Below are positions 1 to 9,346 of a stretch of DNA of 64,000 nucleotides, piece after piece (the first letter of the stretch is position 1; every line of letters starts with the position of its first letter). This DNA comes from Lapillicoccus jejuensis (GTDB taxonomy: Bacteria; Actinomycetota; Actinomycetes; Actinomycetales; Dermatophilaceae), in NCBI RefSeq assembly GCF_006715055.1, contig NZ_VFMN01000001.1, forward strand, positions 4,154,001 through 4,218,000, given 5' to 3'. The translations under genes were made by a program, and so were the position numbers. The notes under the pieces were generated by a model. That model was given only the letters and a program-made list of their open reading frames with translations. It made no database searches and had not been told where the DNA came from.

Positions 1-193
1 CGGCGCCGGGGCGGGCTGCGACGCGCAGGTGCTGGTGTGGCAGGACATGGCCGGGCTCGGCGGCCCCGGCGGGCCGCGCTTCGTCAAGCGGTACGCCGAC
101 CTGCGCACGCCGCTGCTGCAGGCCGCGCGCGACTACGCCACCGAGGTCGCCGAGGGCACCTTCCCCGGCCCGGAGCACACCTTCAGCGAGTGA
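1..193 (+). CDS. panB: 3-methyl-2-oxobutanoate hydroxymethyltransferase, C-terminal fragment (cut by window edge)
   Basis: Only the last 63 residues are inside the window; the frame is open from base 2 and stops with TGA at 191-193. PanB makes ketopantoate from 2-oxoisovalerate and methylene-tetrahydrofolate, the first step of pantothenate synthesis. The visible end carries the family's C-terminal signature: [10 protein letters not shown], then RFVKRYADL, then the terminal FPGPEHTF motif. The real start and catalytic residues lie upstream of the window. Its stop overlaps the 3' end of the convergent M20 peptidase gene by 11 bp. Identification rests on motif recognition and is strong for such a short piece. 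Confidence 0.9.
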   Translation, partial: GAGAGCDAQVLVWQDMAGLGGPGGPRFVKRYADLRTPLLQAARDYATEVAEGTFPGPEHTFSE

Positions 194-1571
194 CGCCCGC
201 CGCCGCGTCCTGGGCCGCCTCCTCGGTCCCGCCCAGCCGCCGCAGGAACAGCGCCTCGGCGAGCGCGGCCCGCCGCAGCTCGTCGGGGTGGACCGACTCG
301 CCCGGCGAGTGGATCCGGCAGGCCGGCTCCTCGACCCCGCAGACGAGCACCTCCGCGCCGGGCAGGACCTCGGCGAGCGCGGTGGTCAGCGGGATGGAGC
401 CGCCCTGCCCGGCGTGCACGGCGTCGACGCCGTAGGCCTCGCGCATCGCGTCCTCGAGCGCCCGCAGCGCCGGCCCGTCGGTCCGGGCGGCGAAGGGCCG
501 CCCCAGGGTCATCGGCTGCACCTGCACCTGCGCCCCCCAGGGCGCGCGCCGCTCCAGGTGCGCGACGAGCAGCCGCTGCGCGGCGGCCGCGTCGGTGCCG
601 GGCGGCACGCGCAGGTTGACGACCGCCCGCGCCTGGCCCTGGATCGCGGCGGTGACGCCGGCGACGGGCGGCGCGTCGAGGGCGAGCACCGTGGCGACCG
701 GCCGCGCCCACACCAGGTCGGCCGGCTCGCCGCGCCCGAGCAGGCCGACCCCGGGCAGGACGCCGGCGTCGGCGCGGAACCGCGCGACGTCGTACGGCGC
801 CCCGTCCCAGCGCCCGTCGGCGTCGAGGCCGTCGACCGTCGTCTCGCCGTCGTCGTCGCGCAGGGTGCCCAGCAGCCGCACCATGGCGGCCAGCGCGTCG
901 GGGGCCGGGCCGCCGAGGGCACCGGAGTGCACCGGGCCGGCGAGGGTGCGCAGGGTGACCAGGACGCTGCCGGTGCCCCGCAGGCTGGTCGTCACCGTCG
1001 GCGTCCCGAGGGCGACGTTGCCGGCGTCGGCGACGACGACGACGTCGGCCGCGAAGAGCGACGGGTCGGCGGCGAGCAGCCGCTCCAGCCCTCCCGTCGA
1101 GGCCTCCTCCGAGCCCTCGCACACGACGCGCAGGCCCACGGGGACGCCGCCCGGATCCGCCTCGCGCAGCGCGCGCAGGGCGGTGAGGTGCATGACGAGG
1201 TTGCCCTTGCAGTCGGCCGATCCCCGCCCGTACCAACGCCCGTCGTGCTCGGTGAGGGTCCACGGGTCGTCGCGCCAGTCGTCGAGGTCACCCGGCGGCT
1301 GGACGTCGTAGTGGCTGTAGAGCAGCACGGTCGGCGCGCCGGGAGGGCCCGCGACCGACCCGACGACGGCGGCGCTCCCGTCGTCGGTCGGCACCGTGCG
1401 GGCGTCGTCGACGCCGACCTCGCGCAGGAGCGCGACGACCGCGGCGGCCGCCTCGGCGCACGCCTCGGCGTGCTGCCCGTCGTGCACCGACGCCCACGCG
1501 ACGAGGGCGGCGAGGTCCTCGCGGGCGCGGCCCATCAGCCCGGCCACGACGCCGGCCAGGTCCTCGCTCAC
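183..1571 (-). CDS. M20-family metallopeptidase / dipeptidase
   Basis: A 462-residue zinc peptidase of the ArgE/DapE/CPG2 type, cytoplasmic with no signal peptide. The metal-site signatures are in order: YSHYDVQP near residue 90, then GRGSADCKG about 30 residues on, then EGSEEAS near 150, followed by a lid domain and a C-terminal GGSIP segment. Family members hydrolyse dipeptides or acylated amino acids; the substrate cannot be read from sequence. The GTG start at 1571 is chosen because it overlaps the stop of the upstream esterase in a GTGA (4 bp), so this is the last gene of a five-gene operon. It may process the product of the ATP-grasp ligase encoded at the head of that operon (inference). 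Confidence 0.85.
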   Translation of the reverse strand: MSEDLAGVVAGLMGRAREDLAALVAWASVHDGQHAEACAEAAAAVVALLREVGVDDARTVPTDDGSAAVVGSVAGPPGAPTVLLYSHYDVQPPGDLDDWRDDPWTLTEHDGRWYGRGSADCKGNLVMHLTALRALREADPGGVPVGLRVVCEGSEEASTGGLERLLAADPSLFAADVVVVADAGNVALGTPTVTTSLRGTGSVLVTLRTLAGPVHSGALGGPAPDALAAMVRLLGTLRDDDGETTVDGLDADGRWDGAPYDVARFRADAGVLPGVGLLGRGEPADLVWARPVATVLALDAPPVAGVTAAIQGQARAVVNLRVPPGTDAAAAQRLLVAHLERRAPWGAQVQVQPMTLGRPFAARTDGPALRALEDAMREAYGVDAVHAGQGGSIPLTTALAEVLPGAEVLVCGVEEPACRIHSPGESVHPDELRRAALAEALFLRRLGGTEEAAQDAAAGVTR

Positions 1572-2290
1572 AGCAGCTGCGGCAGGTAGGTCGGCAGCAT
1601 CTCCCGCCAGGTCGGCCAGTCGTGGTCCCGGTGCGGGCCCCAGTCGTCGACGCGGTTGGGGATCCCCTTCTCCCCCAGCACGTTCGCCAGCCGCCACGAC
1701 TCGCCGATGTCCTCCCACCGGCCGGTGCCGGCGGCGAGGAGCAGGAACCGCGAGCGCAGCACGTCGAGGTCCTCCCCGTGCAGGCCGGGGAGGAACTGCA
1801 GCGGCGAGGCGTAGTACAGGTCGTCGTTCGACTCGCCGAGGAAGGCCTGCAGGTCGTAGGTGCCGCTCATGCCGAGCGCGGCGCGGAAGTGCCGGGGGAA
1901 GCGGGCGACCATGGCGACGGCGTTGAACGCGCCGATCGACGCGCCGGCGGTGACGAGGTCGACGGGGCCGCCGCAGTCCATGTGGACGGCCGGCACCACC
2001 TCGTGCTCGACGGCCCGGTGGAAGGCGTTGAAGAGCCACATCCGGTGCGCCGGGTCTCCCTCGCGCCGGGCCAGCGCACGACCGGCGAGGCTGTCGACGC
2101 TGTAGACCTTGACCGCGCCGGCCTCGACGAGGTGGCCGATGCTGTCGAGCAGGCCCATCCGCTCGACCTCCTCGGCGTCGCCGCCGGCCGTGGGGAAGAG
2201 CAGCAGGGGCGTCCCGTAGTGGCCCCACCGGGCCAGCGTGAGGTCCTGGTAGAGGCGCGGGGACCACCAGCGCTCGACGGCCTTGTCCAT
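1568..2290 (-). CDS. Alpha/beta-hydrolase esterase (EstD/putative esterase family)
   Basis: A 240-residue soluble protein of the putative-esterase (enterochelin esterase/Ag85-like) superfamily. The nucleophile elbow is TAGASIGAFNA (G-x-S-x-G) near residue 115, and a late HDWPTW motif near residue 227 can supply the catalytic histidine. There is no leader peptide. It begins 3 bp after the upstream enterochelin-esterase-like gene and ends in a 4-bp overlap with the M20 peptidase gene, so all are probably translated from one message. Small relatives are often annotated as esterases of unknown substrate. Two different serine esterases next to each other suggest two steps on related ester or thioester substrates; that is inference only. 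Confidence 0.75.
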   Translation of the reverse strand: MDKAVERWWSPRLYQDLTLARWGHYGTPLLLFPTAGGDAEEVERMGLLDSIGHLVEAGAVKVYSVDSLAGRALARREGDPAHRMWLFNAFHRAVEHEVVPAVHMDCGGPVDLVTAGASIGAFNAVAMVARFPRHFRAALGMSGTYDLQAFLGESNDDLYYASPLQFLPGLHGEDLDVLRSRFLLLAAGTGRWEDIGESWRLANVLGEKGIPNRVDDWGPHRDHDWPTWREMLPTYLPQLL

Positions 2291-2293
2291 GGC

Positions 2294-3457
2294 CTACTCG
2301 TACACGAACTTCTGCTCACCCGGGTAGACCCAGGTCAGCGCGTCGCGCAGCCGGTCGCGCCAGTTCTCCCAGTTGTGCCCGTCGCGGGCCTCGGCGTAGC
2401 GCACCTGCGTGCCGACGTCGCGGAAGGTCTGCACCATCGAGCGGTTCGGGGTGATGAGCGGCTCGTAGACGCCGCAGGTCTGGTGGATCCGCTCGACGAC
2501 CCGCCGTGGGCGGGCGCGGTAGGCGTTGACGAACCTCACGACGGGGTCGAAGGCGGGTCCGCCGCCGTGGTCGTCGCCGATGTCGGTGAAGACCATCGAG
2601 GCGGACTGCAGCACGAGCGCCCCGAACTCGCCCGGGTAGCGCACGGCGGTCGACAGCGAGGCGATCCCGCCGAAGCTGCTGCCGAGCAGCGTGCGGGCCC
2701 GCGGCGCGTCGACGAGCGGCAGCTGCTCGCCGAGGAAGGGGACGAGCTCGCGGGCGACGAACCGGGCGTGCGGCGCGTGGTTCGCGTACTCGACGAGGCG
2801 GTCCCCCGGCGGGACGAAGGCGACGACGAGCGACTCGACCTCGTCGCGGTGCACGAGGTTGTCCAGGACGGTGCGGGCGGCGGCGTAGTCGAGGTAGTCG
2901 TAGCCGTCGTGGACGACGAGCAGCGGGTAGCGCCGGGTGCGCCGGAAGCGTGCCGGCAGGTAGACGGCCAGCTCCTGCTCGCGGCGCAGCGCCCGGCTGC
3001 GCAGCCGCATCCCGACGACCTCGCCGGGACGGGCCTCGGGGTCGGGACGGGTCCAGTCCGGGACGACGTACCCCGTCGCGGCGCAGACCGAGCTGGCGCC
3101 GAAGGGGCCGTGCGCGACGCGGGGGTTGAGCGGGTCCTGGAGGTACTCCTCGCGGTGCCCGCCGCGGACCGTCTCGTACTGGTACTCCACGCGCGAGCCC
3201 TCGGGCAGCTCGATGCTCACCCACCACAGGTCGGTGCGCGGCATGCGCTTGAGCCGCAACGGGTCCGGCAGCCCGACGACGCGGTGCCGGACCATGACCT
3301 CGTCGGCCTCGCCCCGCCACACGAAGGTCGCGAAGCGGCCCTCCACGACGGGGACGGTGCGCCGGGCGAGGAAGCGGTCGACCGACGCGACGGGGTCGGC
3401 GCCGGCGGCGACGCGCTCGCGCAGCCGGTTGACCGCGAGCTTGCGGGGGCGGCTCAC
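2294..3457 (-). CDS. Enterochelin esterase-like hydrolase with N-terminal beta-sandwich
   Basis: 387 residues. The N-terminal third resembles the CBM48/Fes-type beta-sandwich (positions about 30-130, with paired tryptophans in DLWWVSIELPEG). The C-terminal part is an alpha/beta hydrolase with VHDGYDYLDY, nucleophile elbow LLGSSFGGIASL near residue 240, and a final DGHNWENWRDRL histidine motif. This layout matches enterochelin esterase (Fes/IroD/IroE), but no siderophore genes are nearby, so the substrate is probably another ester or amide. The GTG start at 3457 overlaps the stop of the preceding gene by 4 bp. No signal peptide, so it acts in the cytoplasm. Confidence 0.8.
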   Translation of the reverse strand: MSRPRKLAVNRLRERVAAGADPVASVDRFLARRTVPVVEGRFATFVWRGEADEVMVRHRVVGLPDPLRLKRMPRTDLWWVSIELPEGSRVEYQYETVRGGHREEYLQDPLNPRVAHGPFGASSVCAATGYVVPDWTRPDPEARPGEVVGMRLRSRALRREQELAVYLPARFRRTRRYPLLVVHDGYDYLDYAAARTVLDNLVHRDEVESLVVAFVPPGDRLVEYANHAPHARFVARELVPFLGEQLPLVDAPRARTLLGSSFGGIASLSTAVRYPGEFGALVLQSASMVFTDIGDDHGGGPAFDPVVRFVNAYRARPRRVVERIHQTCGVYEPLITPNRSMVQTFRDVGTQVRYAEARDGHNWENWRDRLRDALTWVYPGEQKFVYE

Positions 3458-4404
3458 GCGGCCTCCCCGACGACGCCCACGGCGCCCTCCGGGGTAAGCA
3501 CCCGGGTGCCCGGGGGCAGGGCCCCGTCCCCCGCCACCTCGACGCGGGCGCCGTCGTCGAGCAGGACGCACGTCGCGTCGGCGAACCGGCGCACGAGGGT
3601 GGCCACCCGCTCGGGGTCGTCGAGCCGTAGCCGGCGCCGGGCGTGGGGCAGGACGACGAGGCCCGGCGCCCGCCGCAGCCCGCGGTCCCAGACCTGCGCC
3701 CCGGCGAAGCCGACCGGGTCCTGGTCGCCGACCCGGTCCTGGAAGAGGACGACGCGCTCGGTCATCGCCATCGCCCCGCCGGACCACGCGACGACGTGCT
3801 GCTCGGGGCGCGGCCGCACCCGGAACAGCCGCAGCAGCCGGACCAGCTCGCCGACGTGGCCGCCGGCCACCGCGAGGACCGGGGCGTCGGCGAGCAGCCG
3901 CTCGACCTCCTCCTGGTGGCGGCGCAGGACGTCGCTGCGCTCGAGCACCCCGCTCGCGACGAGCTCGCCGTAGAGCTGGCCGACGGCGTCGAGGAACCAC
4001 GTGTCGAGGTCGCGCAGCGCCCGGACGGCGTCGGCGACCCCGGAGGAGCGCACGTCGGGTCGGGCCGCGGCGCGCCGGAGGTCGTCCAGGGCGTCGAGCG
4101 CGTGCGCGAGCCGCCGCTCGTACAGGGCGGAGAGCTCGTGCTGGGCGGTGCGCAGGACGACCACCGCCTCGGCGAGCGCGGGGTCCGCCTCGACGACCTC
4201 GGCCGCGCGGGCGAACAGGCGCAGCATGCTCCCTCGACCGCCGAGCACCTCCTGGAGCTCGCCGTCGTCGGCCTCGCGCTCCTGCCAGCCGGCGTTGACG
4301 ACGGCGACCGGGCCGTCGGGGGCGACCTGCTGGACGACGGTGCCGGCGGTGAGCAGGAAGCGCTGCGGGCCGAGCAGGACGGTGCGGCCCGGGGTGGGGG
4401 TCAC
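3454..4404 (-). CDS. Type 1 glutamine amidotransferase-like / peptidase S51-related protein
   Basis: 316 residues with no confident functional name. A segment near residues 200-220 reads VVAWSGGAMAM, matching the serine nucleophile loop (W-S-A-G-A-M) of S51 peptidases such as cyanophycinase and dipeptidase E; Ser208 would be the nucleophile. Residues 60-170 are helical and rich in Leu/Arg, longer than in compact S51 enzymes. The start GTG 4404 lies 8 bp after the ATP-grasp stop, and the stop overlaps the next gene by 4 bp. In cyanophycin metabolism an ATP-grasp synthetase, an S51 hydrolase and a dipeptidase work on one polymer; the same three folds co-occur here, although neither sequence is a cyanophycin enzyme proper. 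Confidence 0.6.
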   Translation of the reverse strand: MTPTPGRTVLLGPQRFLLTAGTVVQQVAPDGPVAVVNAGWQEREADDGELQEVLGGRGSMLRLFARAAEVVEADPALAEAVVVLRTAQHELSALYERRLAHALDALDDLRRAAARPDVRSSGVADAVRALRDLDTWFLDAVGQLYGELVASGVLERSDVLRRHQEEVERLLADAPVLAVAGGHVGELVRLLRLFRVRPRPEQHVVAWSGGAMAMTERVVLFQDRVGDQDPVGFAGAQVWDRGLRRAPGLVVLPHARRRLRLDDPERVATLVRRFADATCVLLDDGARVEVAGDGALPPGTRVLTPEGAVGVVGEAA

Positions 4405-4412
4405 GGGTCGGC

Positions 4413-5630
4413 TCAACCGGCGTGGACGCGCACGGTGCGGCCCACGTCGTCGAGCATCCCGCGCAGGGCGTCGTAGTCGGGGTGGCGCAGCCGCATCCAC
4501 GCGTTGGCCATGTATCCCGCCTCGACCGGCTGGGTGGGCGTGCCGGGGTGGGGCAGGTGCTCGTCGAGCAGCCACTCGCCGTAGCGGGCGCGGACCTCGT
4601 CGACGCCGCTGTAGCCGTGGACGACGCCGTCGGCCTCGGGCCGCAGCGCGACGATGCCCGCGGCGCAGCGCCGCGACAGGGCGCGGTCGGGCGCGCCGTG
4701 GACGAGGACGTGCGCCCACTCGCGGTAGACGTCGACGTCGTTGGCGGCGGAGTAGAGGTCCCAGGCCCCGACCCCCGGCGGGCGGCAGCCGATCTCGCTG
4801 AAGCGCAGGCCCTTCTCGCCGAGGAACCACTCCATGTGGGTCGCCGACGTCGTGATGCCGAGGGCGGCGATGACCTTCGCGCCGAGCTCGCGCACCTCGC
4901 CGTAGAAGGGGGCGGTGTCGATCCGGTTGGTCGTGAGGAACTGCGGGCTGATCCACCGCTCCCGCATCGCCTCGAGGACGTTCGGGTAGTAGTGCGTGGC
5001 CCAGTCGTGGACGACGTGCCCGTCGTGGGCGATGGTGTCGTAGAAGCCCTCGTGGCCCTCGACGAACTCCTCCACGGCGATCGACCCGGCGTCGCCGAAG
5101 GCGACCATGGCCGCCTCGAGCTCGGCGTCCGACCCGACCCGGACGGTGCCCTGCGCACCGGCCCCGGCGCGCGGCTTGAGCACGAGCGGGTAGCCGGTGG
5201 CGGCGGCGAAGGCGCGCACCTCGTCCGGTGTCGACGCGGCCGTGGACGCCGCCGTCGGGACGCCCGCCTCGCGCAGCGCCTGCTTCATCGACGGCTTGTC
5301 GCGGCACAGCCAGGTCGTGCGCACCGACGTCCCCGGGATGCCGCGCCGCTCGCGCACCGCCGCCGCCGTCAGCTGGTGGCTCTCGATGGTCGACTCCAGC
5401 CGGTCGACCCACAGCCGCTCCTGCGCCCACGCGACGGCCGCGTCCAGCTGCGTCTCGTCGGTGACGTTCGCCACGCGGTAGTACCCGCGCATCCACGAGC
5501 GCAGCTCGTCGTCGAGGTGCTCCTGCGGGGACTCGCCGACCCCTATCACGGTCGCCCCGACCTCGGCCAGCGCCCGGACGAAACGTCGCTGGTTGGCGGG
5601 GAACGCCGGCTCGACGAAGACGAAGTTCAC
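4413..5630 (-). CDS. ATP-grasp domain ligase
   Basis: 405 residues with an ATP-grasp fold: a Rossmann-like N-terminus (FVFVEPAFPANQRRFVRAL), the ATP-binding lysine strand PLVLKPRAGAGAQGTVRV near 150-170, and the metal-binding GLRFSEIGCRPPGVG near 285. Members of the carnosine synthase/BL00235-like branch join a carboxylate to an amine using ATP. The substrate is unknown. It heads the operon with the S51-like protein, two esterases and the M20 peptidase. Start GTG 5630 is supported by a TAGGGT -10-like hexamer at 5638-5643, 7 nt upstream, which fits a leaderless mRNA. Upstream GTGs would place the start inside this promoter. Confidence 0.8.
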   Translation of the reverse strand: MNFVFVEPAFPANQRRFVRALAEVGATVIGVGESPQEHLDDELRSWMRGYYRVANVTDETQLDAAVAWAQERLWVDRLESTIESHQLTAAAVRERRGIPGTSVRTTWLCRDKPSMKQALREAGVPTAASTAASTPDEVRAFAAATGYPLVLKPRAGAGAQGTVRVGSDAELEAAMVAFGDAGSIAVEEFVEGHEGFYDTIAHDGHVVHDWATHYYPNVLEAMRERWISPQFLTTNRIDTAPFYGEVRELGAKVIAALGITTSATHMEWFLGEKGLRFSEIGCRPPGVGAWDLYSAANDVDVYREWAHVLVHGAPDRALSRRCAAGIVALRPEADGVVHGYSGVDEVRARYGEWLLDEHLPHPGTPTQPVEAGYMANAWMRLRHPDYDALRGMLDDVGRTVRVHAG

Positions 5631-5744
5631 CCGAACGACCCTAGTGCGGCCCGGGGGGCGCTTTCTACGCTCGCCGCGGACCACGGTCCCCTCCCCTCCC
5701 TCCCCTGCACGTCACCCTCACCTCCTCTGCCTCGGAGCCTGCCC

Positions 5745-7247
5745 ATGCCCCGCCCCACGTCACTGCCCGCTGCCCTCCACCGGGTGCCGACCTCCCTGCG
5801 GCGGCTCGCCGGGGTCGGCGTGCTCGCCGCCGCCCTCGTCGCGGGCGGCGCCGTCGCCGCCCCGGCCGCCCCGGTCGCCCCGGTCGCCCCGGCGGCCGTG
5901 ACGACGGCCGTCCCCGACGGGTCCTACGTGCCGCTCACCCCGGTCCGGCTCGTCGACACCCGCAGCGGTCTCGGCACCCCGAGGGCGCGCCTGGACGGCG
6001 GGCGGACGATCACCCCGACCCTCGCCGGCCGGGGCGGTCTGCCCGCCGCCGCGTCGGTCGGCGCCGTCGTCGTCAACCTCACCGTCGTCGGCGCGACCGC
6101 CCCCACCTACGTCACCCTCTTCCCCTCCGACGGTGCGCGGCCCGGCACCTCGTCGACCAACGTCGCCGGGCCCGCGCCCGTCGCGACGTCGGCGACCGTG
6201 CGGCTGTCCGCCGCCGGCGCGCTGGCCGTCTACAACGCCGCGGGCAGCCTCGACGTGATCGTCGACGTCGTCGGCTACTACGCGCAGAGCACGCCGACGA
6301 CGCCGTACGGCGGCCTGACGACCCTCACGCCGTACCGCAAGCTCGACTCGCGCACCGCCGCCCCCGGCGAGTGCTCGGGACCCTTCACGAACGACGCCGG
6401 CTGCTGGCTCAGCTTCGACTACCTCGACGACCAGGGGAACACCGCCCCGATCAACGACCAGGTCACGGCCTACGTCGTCAACGTCACCGCGACGGGCGCC
6501 ACCGGCGACGGCTACGTCGTCGCCTGGGACGGGAACGACGTGACGAGCACCCCCGGAGTCTCGACCCTCAACTTCCGCGCGGGCACGACGGTGGCCAACC
6601 TCGCGGTGGTCCCGCGCGGCACCAACGACCAGCCGAGCAGCCGCTTCCACGGCAAGCCGTGGATCTACCTGCGCACGCGCCTCCCCGGCGGCGGCGGGGT
6701 CCAGGTCGTCGTGGACGTCGTCGGTCTGATGACCCGTCGGGGCGCGCCCGGCGCGGACGACGCACGCTTCGTCCCGCTCACCGCACCCACCCGCGTCGTC
6801 GACAGCCGGGTCACGGCGCTCGGCGGGCCGACGCCGTTCGGCCCCGCCGAGACGCGCCCGCAGAGCGGCGCCCCCGTCGTCGACGCCCGCACCAGCGCCC
6901 TCGCCGGCAGCCTCACCCTCGTGCGGCCGACCGCGTCGACGTACCTCACCGTCTTCCCCTCCCCGGGCGTCCGCCCGCAGGCGAGCGCGGTCAACGCGGC
7001 CGCCGGCGCGGTCGTCACCAACGGCGCCCTCGTCGCCCTGGCGTACCCGCCGCGGGCCCCGTCGGCGACGACGTCGTTCGCGCTCTACAACGCGTCCGGC
7101 AGCACGCACGTCGTGCTCGACGTCACGGGGACCTTCGAGGTGGCCGCCACGACCGCGGCCCGGGCGGTCGCCGGCGGGGCCGCCCCGGCCCACGCCGACG
7201 GCGCCACCGACGGGGGGTCGGCCCTCGGGGCACCGGCGTCGCGCTGA
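5745..7247 (+). CDS. Secreted three-domain protein with VDTR repeats (paralogue 1)
   Basis: 500 residues: a positively charged start and hydrophobic h-region ending in an Ala-rich stretch (signal peptide, about residues 1-47), then three domains of about 140-150 residues. Domain 1 opens with RLVDTRSGLG, domain 2 with RKLDSRT, domain 3 with RVVDSRV. Each closes with a beta-strand motif of the type DVVGYY / DVVGL / DVTGTF, and each contains a VNLTV-like strand. Such repeats are found in actinobacterial cell-surface proteins, sometimes attached to hydrolases; here there is no catalytic domain. Start ATG 5745. The following gene is a full-length paralogue. Function unknown; an adhesive or cell-wall role is a guess. 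Confidence 0.75.
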   Translation: MPRPTSLPAALHRVPTSLRRLAGVGVLAAALVAGGAVAAPAAPVAPVAPAAVTTAVPDGSYVPLTPVRLVDTRSGLGTPRARLDGGRTITPTLAGRGGLPAAASVGAVVVNLTVVGATAPTYVTLFPSDGARPGTSSTNVAGPAPVATSATVRLSAAGALAVYNAAGSLDVIVDVVGYYAQSTPTTPYGGLTTLTPYRKLDSRTAAPGECSGPFTNDAGCWLSFDYLDDQGNTAPINDQVTAYVVNVTATGATGDGYVVAWDGNDVTSTPGVSTLNFRAGTTVANLAVVPRGTNDQPSSRFHGKPWIYLRTRLPGGGGVQVVVDVVGLMTRRGAPGADDARFVPLTAPTRVVDSRVTALGGPTPFGPAETRPQSGAPVVDARTSALAGSLTLVRPTASTYLTVFPSPGVRPQASAVNAAAGAVVTNGALVALAYPPRAPSATTSFALYNASGSTHVVLDVTGTFEVAATTAARAVAGGAAPAHADGATDGGSALGAPASR

Positions 7248-7457
7248 GCACCCCCGCGCCGGTCGGTCCCGCTCGAGCGCCGTCCGGTCGGCGCGCCTCG
7301 TCCGCACGACGGAGTCGGGGCGAACCGCCGGACGGCGGCGACGGGATCACCTATGGTGGCGGAGCCCGGCACCCGCCGCACGTGCTCGCGAGGCGCTCGT
7401 GCCGGGCCCGACCGGGCGCGACCGTGCCCGGCCCCGCGACCGAAGGCCGCCGTACCG

Positions 7458-8924
7458 ATGCCCGTGACCCCCGCCGCGCCCCGCCGCGCCCGCTCCGCCC
7501 GACGCGCCGCCCTGGCCGCCCTCGCGGCCACCGTCGTCGCCGGCGTGGTCGGTGCGGCACCCGCCCGGGCCATGGTCGACGTCGCCGACGGGACGACCGG
7601 GGCCACCGCCACCACCGGCTCCGCCCCCGCCGGGAGCGCGCTCGCGGCGGCGCCGGGCACCGCCGTGGCGGCCGCCACCGCCGGGGACGGCTCGTTCGTC
7701 CCCGTCCCCGCGGCCCGGATCGTCGACACCCGCACCGGTCTCGGTGCGCCGCGCGCCAAGGTCGGCCCCGGCGGCACCGTGACGACGAAGGTCACCGGCC
7801 GCGCCGGCGTCCCGGCGACCGGCGTCAGCGCGGTCGTCGTCAACCTCACGGTCACCAACGTCACCGCCCCCGGCTACGTCTCGCTCTACCCCGCCGGGGT
7901 CCCCCGCCCGACCGCCTCCTCGATCAACTTCCCCGCCGGCTACACGGGGGCGAACCTCGTCACCGTCCGGGTCCCCGACTCGGGCACCCTCGCGGGCTCG
8001 CTGGCCGCCTACAACCTCTCGGGCTCGCTCGACCTCGTCCTCGACGTCGTCGGCTACTACTCCTCGGCCACGACGACGTACGGCGGCTACTCCCCCGTGC
8101 CGCCGCAGCGGGCCTACGACACCCGGACCGACATCGAGCGCAGCAGCTTCCCCATGGAGCACCGCGAGTTCCGCGAGATCGGCTGGGACTTCGGAGCCCT
8201 CGACGGCGAGGTCACGGCGCTGGCGGTCAACATCACCGTCGCCAGGGCGAGCGCCGGCGGCTACGTCACCGCGTGGAGCGGCAGCGGGACCAAGCCCGGC
8301 ACGTCGTCGGTCAACTTCCGGCCGGGCGTCGACGTCGCCAACTTCGCCATCGTGCAGCGCGGCACCGTCACCGCCCCGGGCGGTGCGCAGGTGCCCTCGG
8401 CGCGCTTCGACCTGTGGTCCCTCGGCGGCAACGCCGCCGTCATCGTCGACCTCGTCGGCGCCTACACGACCAAGGGCCACGGGGACGACGCGCGCTTCGT
8501 CCCGCTCAGCTCGCCGACGCGCATCCTCGACACGCGGGTGTCCGGTCAGGGCGCACCGGCCATCACGCAGGGCCAGACCCGGGCGTTCTCCGCCCGCTCC
8601 GTGGCGACGAGCAGCACCCTGGCGCTGGCCGCCAACCTCACCCTCGTCAACCCGGGCGACTCGACCTACCTCACGGCCTGGCCGTCCGGTGGCCCCAGGC
8701 CGACGGTCAGCTCGGTCAACGGCAACGCTCACGCGGTCGTCGCCAACGGCGCGCTCATCGGCCTCAGCTCCCCGACGGCGACCGCCCCGACCCTGCCGAG
8801 CGCCTACAACCTCTACAACTACCGCAACACGGCCAACGCGGTGCTCGACGTCGCCGGCCTGTTCGTCACGCCGCCGGCGCCGACCACGGGGTCGATCGCC
8901 GCGCCGTCGCGCGTCGGGGGCTGA
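7458..8924 (+). CDS. Secreted three-domain protein with VDTR repeats (paralogue 2)
   Basis: 488 residues with the same architecture as the gene before it: an Arg-rich n-region, a hydrophobic signal segment (about residues 14-35), an Ala/Thr/Gly linker, then three domains beginning RIVDTRTGLG, RAYDTRT and RILDTRV and closing in DVVGYY, DLVGAY and DVAGLF. The pair is a tandem duplication that has diverged (domain 2 differs most). Start ATG 7458. The 210-bp spacer before it could hold its own promoter, but I see no clear one. Its stop is 6 bp from the convergent small gene downstream. No enzymatic motif is visible. Confidence 0.75.
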   Translation: MPVTPAAPRRARSARRAALAALAATVVAGVVGAAPARAMVDVADGTTGATATTGSAPAGSALAAAPGTAVAAATAGDGSFVPVPAARIVDTRTGLGAPRAKVGPGGTVTTKVTGRAGVPATGVSAVVVNLTVTNVTAPGYVSLYPAGVPRPTASSINFPAGYTGANLVTVRVPDSGTLAGSLAAYNLSGSLDLVLDVVGYYSSATTTYGGYSPVPPQRAYDTRTDIERSSFPMEHREFREIGWDFGALDGEVTALAVNITVARASAGGYVTAWSGSGTKPGTSSVNFRPGVDVANFAIVQRGTVTAPGGAQVPSARFDLWSLGGNAAVIVDLVGAYTTKGHGDDARFVPLSSPTRILDTRVSGQGAPAITQGQTRAFSARSVATSSTLALAANLTLVNPGDSTYLTAWPSGGPRPTVSSVNGNAHAVVANGALIGLSSPTATAPTLPSAYNLYNYRNTANAVLDVAGLFVTPPAPTTGSIAAPSRVGG

Positions 8925-8930
8925 GCGCCC

Positions 8931-9143
8931 TCAGTCCTCGAGGTCCTCGTCCGTGATCCCGGCGCCGCCGCGGGCGTTCCAGTCGCGGTCCTCGGCGTCC
9001 CACTGCTCGGTGCGCTCGCGCGCGCTCTGCAGGGCGCGGGAGGCCTCGTCCTGGCTGGCGTAGGGACCCATGACGTGGGCGCCCTGGCTCTTGGTCTCGT
9101 CGGTCTCGACCTGGCCGCTGTCGACGTTGTACCAGTACTGCAC
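8931..9143 (-). CDS. Small SPOR-like protein
   Basis: 70 residues, acidic and soluble. The sequence opens QYWYNVDSGQVE, continues with a GPYASQDEASRAL stretch and ends in an Asp/Glu-rich tail. The pattern (aromatic strand, then G-P-Y and an alternating Ala-rich helix) resembles half of a SPOR/peptidoglycan-binding fold; short proteins of this type recur in actinobacteria without assigned function. Start GTG 9143 is supported by AGGAG about 6 nt upstream. It is transcribed divergently from ppgK (203-bp spacer) and converges on the second VDTR gene. Confidence 0.7.
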   Translation of the reverse strand: MQYWYNVDSGQVETDETKSQGAHVMGPYASQDEASRALQSARERTEQWDAEDRDWNARGGAGITDEDLED

Positions 9144-9346
9144 GGGGGCTCCTCGGGGACGCGGGCGGACGGGACGCCGGGGCACCGGCGCCACCGCGAC
9201 TCCACCGCATCGCGGCGGGGCGCGCAAGTGTCGCCCCACCGGCGCGGGACGGTCCCGGGCTGCAAGGATGGGCCCGCCCCGGCGGGGCGCGGGCACGGAC
9301 CCGGGGCGCGGTCAGGCGCCCGGGCGCGGAGACGGAGGCGGAGCAG

